Below, in pieces: positions 1 to 6,694 of a DNA stretch of 6,810 bases. The stretch is from the NCBI GenBank assembly GCA_030646565.1, contig JAUSLA010000058.1, positions 1-6,810 of the forward strand, in the 5' to 3' direction. The translations under genes and the position numbers were made by a program. Source of the DNA: a bacterium (GTDB taxonomy: Bacteria > Patescibacteriota > Minisyncoccia > Minisyncoccales > RBG-13-42-11). Within the stretch, counting starts at the first letter, position 1, and each line of letters starts with the position of its first letter. A model generated the notes under the pieces. That model was not told the DNA's origin and made no database searches. It was given only the letters and a program-made list of their open reading frames with translations.

Positions 1-1
1 C

Positions 2-3000
2 ACCCGAGTAGCAGCTTCAGGCGTTGGATCTTCTGGCGCGGAAACAAACTACTTTGGTAATTTAACCAAAGCAGCAGCCGTCAATTTTCAGGAGAAATAC
101 GCCTCGGAAATTTTGGCTCCGCTTGGATTAACAGCTGGAACCGGTTTTGTTGGTTCAGCAACCAGAGCTAAATTAAATAGTATGTTAAGCACAGTCGTAG
201 TCCCACCTCCAGGCCCAGGACCAGCCCCATTACCGACAGCCGCCGGATTAACAGTTGCAGTTGCTTCTGATAATCCTGTTGCCACATCTATTATTTCAGA
301 TGGCAGCAGCGAGGCAGCTGGTTCACAGGGATTAATTCCCGTTTTGAAGTTGAATTTTTCTACTCCAGCTGGAACTTCGGCTAAAGTAACCACCTTAAAG
401 TTAAAGAGATTGGGTATTTCTACTGATACAGATATTCCCAATGCTTATCTTTATGATGGCGACACAAAATTGGAAGAAATGACTTCGCTTTCTTCCGGGG
501 TTTTAACCTTTATCGATTCGGCAGGATTATTCTCTGTTTCCGGCACCAAAACTATTACCGTGAAGTTTGACCTTCATAAGGATTCTTCTTCCGGCAAAAC
601 AATCGGCATTGGCCTTGTGGCAGCAACAGATGTTGTCACTGACGCTACAGCGGTTAACGGCACTTTCCCAATCAACGGGAATTTGATGACTGTTGCCACT
701 GTTACGGATTTTGGCCGCTTAAATATTGCCACCACAACTAATGCGGCGACAGTTGACCCGGGCATCAATTATGACGCAATGAAAATGACTGTTACGGCAT
801 CTAATCAAAAAATCCAAATTTACTCAATGAAATTTTTCCAGATAGGTTCAATTAACTACAGCGATATTGAGAATCCGTCCCTTTGGCAGGGTTCTACTCA
901 ATTAGCGACCAGCACCATTGCTTCTGACGGAACATTGTCTTTTGACTTATCCGCAGCTCCTTATGAAATTTCTTCCGGAGCGAGCAGAGCTATTGCTTTG
1001 AGGGTTGACGTGGTAAAAGGTTCAACCAGAACCATTAGATTCTCTCTGCAAAAGTCCACTGATATTGTGGCAAAAGATGTTAATTACGGAGTAAGCGTTA
1101 CTCCGGATACTTCGCTTGCGGCCTGGACTTCTTTGGACTCTGTCCAAACCACGGTTAACAGCGGGAATATCGTTATCTCAAGAAGCACAGATTCTCCTTC
1201 CGGGAATATTGCTTTGAATAAGACAGGTGTAACTTTGTCTAAATTTGAAGCCAAAGCGGTTGGTGAAAACATCAAGTTAAGCTCCTTGAAGTTCAACATT
1301 AACACTGTAAGCACTGATTGGGAAAACCTGAAGAACGGCATGATTATTATTGATGGCGTTCAATACGGCACCACTCAAATTCAAGTTGCTTCGGGTACGA
1401 CATACACAGTTACCCTGAATTACACTATTGAAGCTGGCAAAACAGCTGTAATAGAAGTCAGGGCTGATATCGTGGATTATGCTACCGGTTACGCTCTTCT
1501 TGGCTCTGGTGATAAAGTCAGAGGTGATTTAATAGCCGGTTCAGGCAACGCGCAAAGAATGGTTTCTTTAGGCACTTTTGGTTTCCCGAGCGCAGATAAT
1601 TCAGGCAATGCTCTGATAATTTCCTCGTTGGCTTTATCCGCAACCAAGAATGTTTCAGTAGGTAATGTTCAGACGGTTTACAAAGCCAGTGGAGTTACCA
1701 TTGGTTCTTATATTGTCAGCGCGGGAGCTGCCGAAGGAGTTGATATTTCTTCTATTTCCTTTGAGGATTCAACTACCAGCGACGCAACTGCGACTGTTTC
1801 CAATTACAGCTTGGGAGCCGCTTTCACCAATCTGACGCTTTATAAAGGCGCTGTTAAATTAGGTTCAACTGTTGTTCCTAATACAAGCGATGCGGCTGGG
1901 ACTGATTACACATTCAATATCACTCCTGCTTTATCAATTGCGGCAGGCCAAAGTGTTACTGTTGATTTGAAGGCTGATGTTTTAGCTTCCGGACTTACTT
2001 GGTCCAACGGCAATGAAACTGCCATAGTGACAGTAGAAGGTTCCGGCCAGACAAGTTCTAACGCCATAACTTTTAGCGCTGGTATATCCGGTCAAACAAT
2101 CACATTGAGCGCTGCGGGAGACATTTCTTTAGCCAAGGACTCTTCATCTCCTAGCGCTAAAATTGTTTCTTTGGGAGGCACTGATGCGACCTTGGGTATT
2201 TGGAGGATTAGTCAGCCTAACAGCGTTGAATCTTTAACGTTGTCACAGGTTTATGTGATTATAGCTACCACTTCCGCTACCAGCAGCGCTAATGTGAAGA
2301 ACTTAAAGTTATACTGCGGTTCTGACCTGTTCGGCTCTGCTTCAGATTCATTAATTAGCGGTACGCCCGGCACTGATCCTTACTACACGGCTTTTACCGG
2401 CACTTGTACTATTCCGAAAGGCGGATACAAACTAATGACCTTGAAGGCAGACCTTACAAGTTATGATTCTGGCGTTTATCCGACCGGCGGTCCTATTACC
2501 GCAGGCAGCGACCAGATAGCATTCTATATGGAATTGCCGGCTAGCATAACCGGTGTGAGCACAGATTATGTCATTGCCCGGGGAGCGGGTGACTATGCCA
2601 GCAGCACAAATTCCAGCAGCACAGTTTCTACAATTTATCCTTACAGAACTAACTTGACTATGTCTATTGCTAGCGGCGGGACTGCAACCAGTCGAGCAAG
2701 ACAAACCTCTGATAAGATAGCTACCCTAAGCTTAACCGGCACTGCTAATGCCGATGCGGTATTTAGAGCTTCATTAGCAGAACCAGATGATGACACAACA
2801 AATGGTTGGGGTTGGGCTAGCACTAGCGCGGTTGGTTCGGATGCGACTGATTGGGCGTCGGCTTATATGGGAATGACCCTTACAGCCACAACAGGAGTCA
2901 GCATTGATGGTTCAACTGCTGTTCAGCTGACCACTGTTGCTTCTAGCACAGCAGCTACTACCACTTGGCTATCAGTAACCGTTGGCGATATAACTTCATA

Positions 3001-3673
3001 TTCCAAAGTTTCAATGTGGGTATATCCCAGCACCAGCACTCAATGGGAAATATTCTTCAGCGCTGCTAACAATGTTTCAGCCAGTATTGATGCTTGGGCG
3101 TCTTCCACAGCTACAACTACTGTAAGCGGACTTACGCCAGACACCTGGAACTTCGTTTCTGTTAGTGTTCCTGCTGCCGTGACTTCGTACGACACCATTG
3201 TTGGTTTAGCTCAATATCAGTTAGAGGCAGGCAATTCAGTATATGTTGCCGTTGACCAGGTTAGAGCGTACAACGACTCCATCGCGATTGACATTTCAGG
3301 CAATACTACCAACACAGCCACAGGCACTGCCTTTACCTTAAAGACAAGCGGCGGAACGCAAGTGGCAAGCGGTTATTTGTCATCGCAGAATATAGTAACC
3401 TTGATTCCAGACGGCACAGGCAATGAATCCGTTCTTTCGGCAGGCGCTACACCCGTAACTTACGATTTATTCGTCAACACTAACACGTTGATGAAACCCT
3501 TAAACGAAATTGATACGGGCGCGAGTGTCCCCCTTGGTCTAAATATAGATCTTGGCACCGCGGATTCAGCAGCTGATGTTCGTTGGTATGACCAGGGAGT
3601 GAATGTGCCAGAACCTATTACTTGGGTTTACGGCACAACTCCGCTAACGGTCAATCTAAGCTATACTCAATAG
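2..3673 (+). CDS. Giant S-layer-like surface protein with peptidoglycan-binding domain (5'-truncated)
   Basis: The frame is open from base 2 to the TAG at 3671-3673, giving 1223 residues with the N-terminus outside the window. A TTG at 113 lies inside a domain and is not the start. Residues 1-62 are the end of a peptidoglycan-binding domain (NFQEKYASEILAPLGL, then GTGFVGSATRAKLN), a likely wall anchor. A Pro-rich linker (PPPGPGPAPLP, 68-78) follows. Six diverged beta-domain repeats begin near residues 83, 236, 389, 538, 708 and 884. Each has an early hydrophobic strand and, later, a G/A-x-x-x-x-h-x-h-x-h-D motif such as IAAGQSVTVDLKADV. The only cysteines, C772 and C802, both in repeat 5, could form a disulfide. 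Residues about 934-1091 look like an inserted carbohydrate-binding-type jelly roll. The composition is Ser/Thr/Ala-rich, as in secreted CPR surface proteins. An S-layer or adhesin role is inferred; no enzyme motif was seen. A hairpin terminator follows. Confidence 0.85.
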   Translation, partial: TRVAASGVGSSGAETNYFGNLTKAAAVNFQEKYASEILAPLGLTAGTGFVGSATRAKLNSMLSTVVVPPPGPGPAPLPTAAGLTVAVASDNPVATSIISDGSSEAAGSQGLIPVLKLNFSTPAGTSAKVTTLKLKRLGISTDTDIPNAYLYDGDTKLEEMTSLSSGVLTFIDSAGLFSVSGTKTITVKFDLHKDSSSGKTIGIGLVAATDVVTDATAVNGTFPINGNLMTVATVTDFGRLNIATTTNAATVDPGINYDAMKMTVTASNQKIQIYSMKFFQIGSINYSDIENPSLWQGSTQLATSTIASDGTLSFDLSAAPYEISSGASRAIALRVDVVKGSTRTIRFSLQKSTDIVAKDVNYGVSVTPDTSLAAWTSLDSVQTTVNSGNIVISRSTDSPSGNIALNKTGVTLSKFEAKAVGENIKLSSLKFNINTVSTDWENLKNGMIIIDGVQYGTTQIQVASGTTYTVTLNYTIEAGKTAVIEVRADIVDYATGYALLGSGDKVRGDLIAGSGNAQRMVSLGTFGFPSADNSGNALIISSLALSATKNVSVGNVQTVYKASGVTIGSYIVSAGAAEGVDISSISFEDSTTSDATATVSNYSLGAAFTNLTLYKGAVKLGSTVVPNTSDAAGTDYTFNITPALSIAAGQSVTVDLKADVLASGLTWSNGNETAIVTVEGSGQTSSNAITFSAGISGQTITLSAAGDISLAKDSSSPSAKIVSLGGTDATLGIWRISQPNSVESLTLSQVYVIIATTSATSSANVKNLKLYCGSDLFGSASDSLISGTPGTDPYYTAFTGTCTIPKGGYKLMTLKADLTSYDSGVYPTGGPITAGSDQIAFYMELPASITGVSTDYVIARGAGDYASSTNSSSTVSTIYPYRTNLTMSIASGGTATSRARQTSDKIATLSLTGTANADAVFRASLAEPDDDTTNGWGWASTSAVGSDATDWASAYMGMTLTATTGVSIDGSTAVQLTTVASSTAATTTWLSVTVGDITSYSKVSMWVYPSTSTQWEIFFSAANNVSASIDAWASSTATTTVSGLTPDTWNFVSVSVPAAVTSYDTIVGLAQYQLEAGNSVYVAVDQVRAYNDSIAIDISGNTTNTATGTAFTLKTSGGTQVASGYLSSQNIVTLIPDGTGNESVLSAGATPVTYDLFVNTNTLMKPLNEIDTGASVPLGLNIDLGTADSAADVRWYDQGVNVPEPITWVYGTTPLTVNLSYTQ

Positions 3674-3726
3674 CTTTGACGTGAGTTAATTTCTTTCTCT
3701 CTTTTCCTTGTAGGAGAGGCAAGAAA

Positions 3727-3760
3727 ACCGAAAAGCCCCGCTAAAAGCGGGGCTTTCGGT
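3727..3760 (+). terminator. Hairpin terminator after the surface-protein gene
   Basis: ACCGAAAAGCCCCGC (3727-3741) pairs with GCGGGGCTTTCGGT (3747-3760) across a TAAAA loop, with a single bulged A in the left arm. The 14-bp stem has a GC-rich core and A-rich/T-rich shoulders, so it may work in both directions. The T-tract is short (TTT inside the stem). It lies 53 bases after the stop of the large gene and one base before the left inverted repeat. It should limit read-through into the downstream genes. Confidence 0.8.
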
Positions 3761-3761
3761 T

Positions 3762-3800
3762 CACAGATGAACACGGATGAGAAAACGGATAAACACGGAT
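3762..3800 (+). repeat. Left terminal inverted repeat of the cassette
   Basis: This matches the reverse complement of 4242-4280 at 33 of 39 positions without gaps. Four heptamer-like units start at 3762, 3772, 3784 and 3794: CACAGAT, CACGGAT, AAACGGAT-like (degenerate) and CACGGAT. Spacing is 10, 12 and 10 bases. Iterated units near one helical turn apart could be protein-binding sites. Confidence 0.8.
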
Positions 3801-3828
3801 AGACATTAAGTTTTTTTATTGCTAAAAT
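3800..3828 (+). promoter_or_regulatory. Cassette promoter (TAGACA - 17 bp - TAAAAT)
   Basis: A -35 box TAGACA (3800-3805, 5/6 to TTGACA) and a -10 box TAAAAT (3823-3828, 5/6 to TATAAT) are separated by exactly 17 bases. A transcript would begin about 3835-3838, at or just before the ATG at 3838, so the mRNA would be leaderless or nearly so. The first -35 base is the last base of the left inverted repeat. This is the only convincing promoter between the terminator and the protease gene. Confidence 0.55.
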
Positions 3829-3837
3829 AAAATAATT

Positions 3838-4242
3838 ATGGATAAGTTATTGTACGGAGAGCTCTCATATAAACTACGAGGATTATTTTTTGAAATTAGA
3901 AATACATATGGGCCAGGACAAAAAGAAAATATCTATAGCAACCTCTTAGCGGAAACACTAAAAGAAAATAAGATTACTTTTGAAAAAGAAAAATTGATAA
4001 ATATTTATACTCCGAATGAGAAAATAGCGGGTACCTACAAACCAGATTTCATTATTGATAATAAGATTATTACAGAAATCAAATCTTCAAGATATTCGAC
4101 AAGAGTTGATGAAAAACAATTATATTATTATCTTCGAAATAGTAAATACGAAATAGGATTTTTAGTGAATTTTTCTACGCCCAAACTTTATATTAAAAGA
4201 ATTATTTACACAAATGATCGAAAACCGTTTCTTAAAGCATAA
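3838..4242 (+). CDS. GxxExxY family protein, PD-(D/E)XK nuclease-like
   Basis: This 134-residue protein is full length for the GxxExxY family (about 125-135 residues). The name motif is G27-Q-K-E30-N-I-Y33. A PD-(D/E)XK-like core follows, with P69-D70 on a hydrophobic strand (KPDFII) and E80-I-K82 on the next (IITEIKSS), and E30 as the likely helix acidic residue. Q94-LYYYLR and IGFLVNF complete the fold. These residues suggest a metal-dependent nuclease, but the family's reaction is, as far as I know, not established. There is no signal peptide, so it is presumably cytoplasmic. The gene fills an inverted-repeat cassette and its stop codon TAA (4240-4242) touches the right repeat. The ATG follows a promoter by 9 bases without a ribosome binding site. 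The next gene starts inside it, 29 bases before its end, so the two are probably co-transcribed and translationally coupled. Confidence 0.85.
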   Translation: MDKLLYGELSYKLRGLFFEIRNTYGPGQKENIYSNLLAETLKENKITFEKEKLINIYTPNEKIAGTYKPDFIIDNKIITEIKSSRYSTRVDEKQLYYYLRNSKYEIGFLVNFSTPKLYIKRIIYTNDRKPFLKA

Positions 4243-5941
4243 TCTGTGTTTATCTGTGTTCTTATCTGTGTTGATCTGTGTGTTATTTCCCTTGGCGGTA
4301 AGGGCCGATACATTATTGGAGAAAAAGGATTTTTATGTTGACCCTTTTTATGATTTAGCCGGCAGGGCGACAACTACAGCTGTCCTGCAAAGCATTACAA
4401 ACCAGCTTTATTTTTATCTTGATAATAATTGGTGGGAATCGCTGGACATAAACAAAAGGAAGGAGGTGAATATTGCTATAGATAATTTGGCAAAAGAGTT
4501 TGAAGCTACAATTTATCCGACCCTAACTTTAGCTTATGGCTCTGAATGGAAGCCGGGTATTGACGGAGACGAAAAAATCACTATTTTAATTCATCCGATG
4601 ATAGAGGGAGCCGCAGGTTATTTTAATCCCGGGGACGAATATCCAAAAGCGCAGGTTCCAACCTCCAATCAGAGAGAAATGCTCTATTTGAGTTCCGGGC
4701 ATATTACTAACGCAGTCAGCAAAAGTTTTTTAGCTCACGAATTCACCCATTTAATTACTTTTAATCAAAAGGACAGAACTTACGGAGTTTCAGAAGATGT
4801 TTGGCTGAATGAAGCGAGAGCCGAATACAGCCCAAGTTTATTAGGCTACGACAAGATTTACGAGGGTAGCAACCTTAAAAGAAGAGTGGAGCAATTTTTG
4901 GAGATGTCTCAAGATTCTTTAACCGAATGGCAGGGCAAAAAGTCTGATTACGGAGCCCTCAATCTTTTTACGCAATATCTTGTTGACCAGTATGGATTTT
5001 CAATTTTAAGCGATTCGTTAAAATCAGAGACAACGGGCATTGCTTCCTTAAATTCTGTTTTAAAAAAGAAAGGATTTTCAGATGATTTTTCCCAAATTTT
5101 TACCAACTGGACAATTGCCATATATCTTAATAATTGCGCGATAGGCCAAAAATATTGCTATTTGAACGACAATTTGAAAGGCCTAAAAATTACCCCTTTT
5201 ATTTATTTTCTGCCAACCGTAGGAGACAGCACTCTTAATGTGGGATATTTGACCAAGGATTGGGCGGGAAACTGGCAGAAAATTATTGGAGGCAGAACAT
5301 CTTTAAAGCTGGAATTCATTGGCGGCAGCGCTAATGTTAATTTTAAAGTCCCTTATATTATTGAAGGGCCCCAGGGAGTTTTTTCGGTAAAATTTTTAGC
5401 GCTTGACCAATCAAAAAAAGGAACAGTATTTATTGAGGACGGAAAGATTGTTTCTGTAACAATAATCCCGTCCAGTCAAACAAAGATAGCGGGTTTTGGG
5501 AATAACGAGCCTCTTTATCAGTTTTCTTGGTCCGCTTCTACGGAAAGAGCGCAAAATGAAGAAAATAATCTCGGGGAAACAGAGTTAATTCAACAGCTTC
5601 AAGCAAAAATAAACGAGTTAAGAGCAGAGGTTAGCCGGCTTCAGGCGCAATTGGGAGTGTCTGGCGTCAGCTGTCAGAAATTTGAAACTAATCTTTATTA
5701 TGGAATGAAAGCGAATGCAAACGTAAACTGCCTTCAGAAATTCCTAAAAGAGCAGGGGCAGAATATTTACCCGGAAGGATTGGTTACCGGAAACTTTTTA
5801 TCCGCCACTAAAGCCGCAGTAATCCGTTTTCAGGAAAAATACGCTGCTGACATTTTAGTTCCTCTGGGATTAGAAAGAGGAACAGGTTTTACGGGCCAAA
5901 GCACCAGAACAAAAATCAATAAATTGCTAAATTTTAAATAA
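4214..5941 (+). CDS. Secreted HExxH zinc metalloprotease with coiled coil and peptidoglycan-binding domain
   Basis: The 575-residue protein begins with a signal peptide: n-region MIENRFLKH, h-region about 11-25, and likely cleavage after AVRA at residue 31. The catalytic domain spans about 32-330. H175-E-F-T-H179 is the zinc motif and E176 the catalytic base. E200 in WLNEARAEY, 21 residues after H179, fits a thermolysin-like third ligand; E204 is the alternative. The pattern resembles M30/hyicolysin-like gluzincins. C308 and C315 may pair. A beta domain follows (about 355-440), then a coiled coil (455-482, QQLQAKINELRAEVSRLQAQ). A C-terminal peptidoglycan-binding domain (487-575, C487 and C506) ends in GTGFTGQSTRTKINKL. 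It is probably a wall-attached extracellular protease; substrate unknown. ATG 4214 is chosen because it gives a complete signal peptide. No ribosome binding site is visible, and the start overlaps the nuclease-like gene by 29 bases. Confidence 0.85.
   Translation: MIENRFLKHNLCLSVFLSVLICVLFPLAVRADTLLEKKDFYVDPFYDLAGRATTTAVLQSITNQLYFYLDNNWWESLDINKRKEVNIAIDNLAKEFEATIYPTLTLAYGSEWKPGIDGDEKITILIHPMIEGAAGYFNPGDEYPKAQVPTSNQREMLYLSSGHITNAVSKSFLAHEFTHLITFNQKDRTYGVSEDVWLNEARAEYSPSLLGYDKIYEGSNLKRRVEQFLEMSQDSLTEWQGKKSDYGALNLFTQYLVDQYGFSILSDSLKSETTGIASLNSVLKKKGFSDDFSQIFTNWTIAIYLNNCAIGQKYCYLNDNLKGLKITPFIYFLPTVGDSTLNVGYLTKDWAGNWQKIIGGRTSLKLEFIGGSANVNFKVPYIIEGPQGVFSVKFLALDQSKKGTVFIEDGKIVSVTIIPSSQTKIAGFGNNEPLYQFSWSASTERAQNEENNLGETELIQQLQAKINELRAEVSRLQAQLGVSGVSCQKFETNLYYGMKANANVNCLQKFLKEQGQNIYPEGLVTGNFLSATKAAVIRFQEKYAADILVPLGLERGTGFTGQSTRTKINKLLNFK
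4242..4280 (-). repeat. Right terminal inverted repeat of the cassette, coding for part of a signal peptide
   Basis: Read on the minus strand, it contains four perfect CACAGAT units at offsets 1, 11, 23 and 33, matching the left end's spacing. Five of the six differences from the left end fall inside or beside these units, and three turn CACGGAT or CGGAT into CACAGAT or CAGAT. On the plus strand the TCTGTG repeats lie in the frame of the protease gene and encode Leu, Cys, Ser, Val and Ile residues of its hydrophobic signal-peptide core. Confidence 0.8.
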
Positions 5942-5968
5942 GAAAAGTTATACACAGGGGGGGGCGTA

Positions 5969-5997
5969 TTGACAGAGTTCTTTATCAAAGAGAAAAT
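5969..5997 (+). promoter_or_regulatory. Candidate promoter (TTGACA - 17 bp - GAAAAT)
   Basis: A perfect -35 box TTGACA (5969-5974) and a weaker -10 box GAAAAT (5992-5997, 4/6) are separated by 17 bases. An uninterrupted run of eight G (5957-5964) lies 4 bases upstream of the -35. Transcription would start near 6004, giving the next gene a leader of about 150 bases that holds the hairpin cluster. Confidence 0.45.
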
Positions 5998-6053
5998 TAA
6001 ACAATGAGGTCGAGTTTTGTATTTTTTTATTAAATAAAAATTAAAAAGTAGGC

Positions 6054-6148
6054 GATGAAATAAATTTCATCTTCACCTTCACTTTCCCGAGCGATAGCGA
6101 AGGGTGGAGATGAACGAAAGTTCATCGACTCGTCCCGCAAAGCGGGAC
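6054..6148 (+). promoter_or_regulatory. Structured leader with competing hairpins before the 171-residue gene
   Basis: Hairpin A pairs GATGAAA 6054-6060 with TTTCATC 6065-6071. Hairpin B pairs 6066-6083 with 6096-6114, an 18-bp imperfect stem with one bulge, one mismatch and a G-U pair. Hairpin C pairs GATGAAC 6109-6115 with GTTCATC 6120-6126 across a GAAA tetraloop. Hairpin D pairs GTCCCGC 6132-6138 with GCGGGAC 6142-6148 across AAA, ending 7 bases before the ATG. B shares bases with both A and C, so the leader can form A+C or B. It could be a regulatory switch or a remnant of a palindromic intergenic repeat. Confidence 0.45.
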
Positions 6149-6155
6149 TCGGTTT

Positions 6156-6671
6156 ATGCAGAACAAAAAATATTTTTATCAAGGCCTAACCGTGGTTCTT
6201 TCTATTTCAATAATAGTTCTCGGATGGGTTTATTTAGTTCAGGGAACCAGCATAGGCACGGATATTGAAACAGTTAATTTATTAGCCACTGGCACATCAA
6301 CCATGGCCACCACCACCATTGGCACCAACTTCTATATTGATGAAGCGGGCAATGCCAGCACAACCGGTAATTTCTTAATTGGTTCAGGCACAGCCATTAC
6401 TAAAGTGATGTGGGGAACAGTAGCTATAGACCCGGACCAAATTGCTACTTCTACTACTGGAATAGCTTCTTCCACCGTGACAGGCCTTACTACTGATATG
6501 GTTTGCGTGGTACAACCGCCCGATATTTTGAATGATGATTTGATTCCTAAAGGCGCTACAACTACAGAAATCAACAAGTTAGGGGTCTACCTTTATAATC
6601 CTGATCAAACCAGCGCTGGCGCGAATATTGACGATGGAAATGCCACTTGGGGATACTTCTGTATTAAATAA
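6156..6671 (+). CDS. Small exported or membrane-anchored surface protein, function unknown
   Basis: This 171-residue protein has a charged N-terminus (MQNKKY) and one hydrophobic segment (about 11-29, LTVVLSISIIVLGWVYLV), so it is exported or anchored with the rest outside. Residues 36-80 are a Thr/Ser/Ala-rich stretch with NFYIDEAGNASTTGNFLIG, a phrase I associate with CPR surface or fibre-like proteins. Residues 81-171 form a likely beta domain (ITKVMWGTVAIDPDQIAT to NATWGYFCIK). C117 and C169, the only cysteines, could close it with a disulfide. No catalytic motif is visible. The ATG follows hairpin D by 7 bases with no clear ribosome binding site. The next exported protein begins 23 bases after the stop, so the two may form an operon. 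The role is not known; a pilus, fibre or S-layer accessory subunit would be a guess. Confidence 0.75.
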   Translation: MQNKKYFYQGLTVVLSISIIVLGWVYLVQGTSIGTDIETVNLLATGTSTMATTTIGTNFYIDEAGNASTTGNFLIGSGTAITKVMWGTVAIDPDQIATSTTGIASSTVTGLTTDMVCVVQPPDILNDDLIPKGATTTEINKLGVYLYNPDQTSAGANIDDGNATWGYFCIK

Positions 6672-6694
6672 TCATCAAGCAATTTATAAATAAA

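Larger units (their letters stand above)
3762..4280 (+). mobile_element. 519-bp inverted-repeat cassette carrying a GxxExxY nuclease-like gene
   Basis: The cassette is bounded by 39-bp imperfect inverted repeats (3762-3800 and 4242-4280). It contains one ORF that fills the interior, plus a good promoter just inside the left end. It is visibly AT-richer than the surface-protein gene before it, which is consistent with transfer. I see no target-site duplication beside the repeats and no transposase of a known IS family. Whether it moves, and by what enzyme, is unproven. The inverted-repeat boundaries are seen directly; mobility is inferred. Confidence 0.6.

Noticed and set aside
113..115. TTG as the start of the large surface protein
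   Set aside because: The frame is open to base 2 and the codons before it encode the earlier half of the same peptidoglycan-binding domain, so the gene is cut by the window edge.
88..2823. Minus-strand ORFs within the large gene
   Set aside because: They are 60-117 residues, overlap a clearly real coding frame, and show no recognisable motif. They are shadows of a Ser/Thr/Ala-rich gene.
3762..3800. CRISPR or ordinary tandem repeat
   Set aside because: The units are 7-12 bases without spacers, occur in only four copies per end, and are arranged as an inverted pair, which fits element ends rather than an array.
3755..4290. Target-site duplication around the cassette
   Set aside because: The bases outside the left repeat (CGGTT) and right repeat (TGTTA) share no convincing direct repeat.
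5948..5956. TTATACACA, a DnaA-box-like site near AT-rich DNA
   Set aside because: It is a single copy, with no cluster of boxes and no dnaA or dnaN nearby. Not enough to call an origin.
6024..6040. TTTTTAT / ATAAAAA hairpin as a terminator for the protease gene
   Set aside because: The stem has only A-T pairs and should be unstable, and it lies after the candidate promoter, so it is probably just AT-rich spacer.
6332..6577. Minus-strand ORF of 81 residues
   Set aside because: It lies wholly inside the 171-residue gene, with no motif or promoter of its own.
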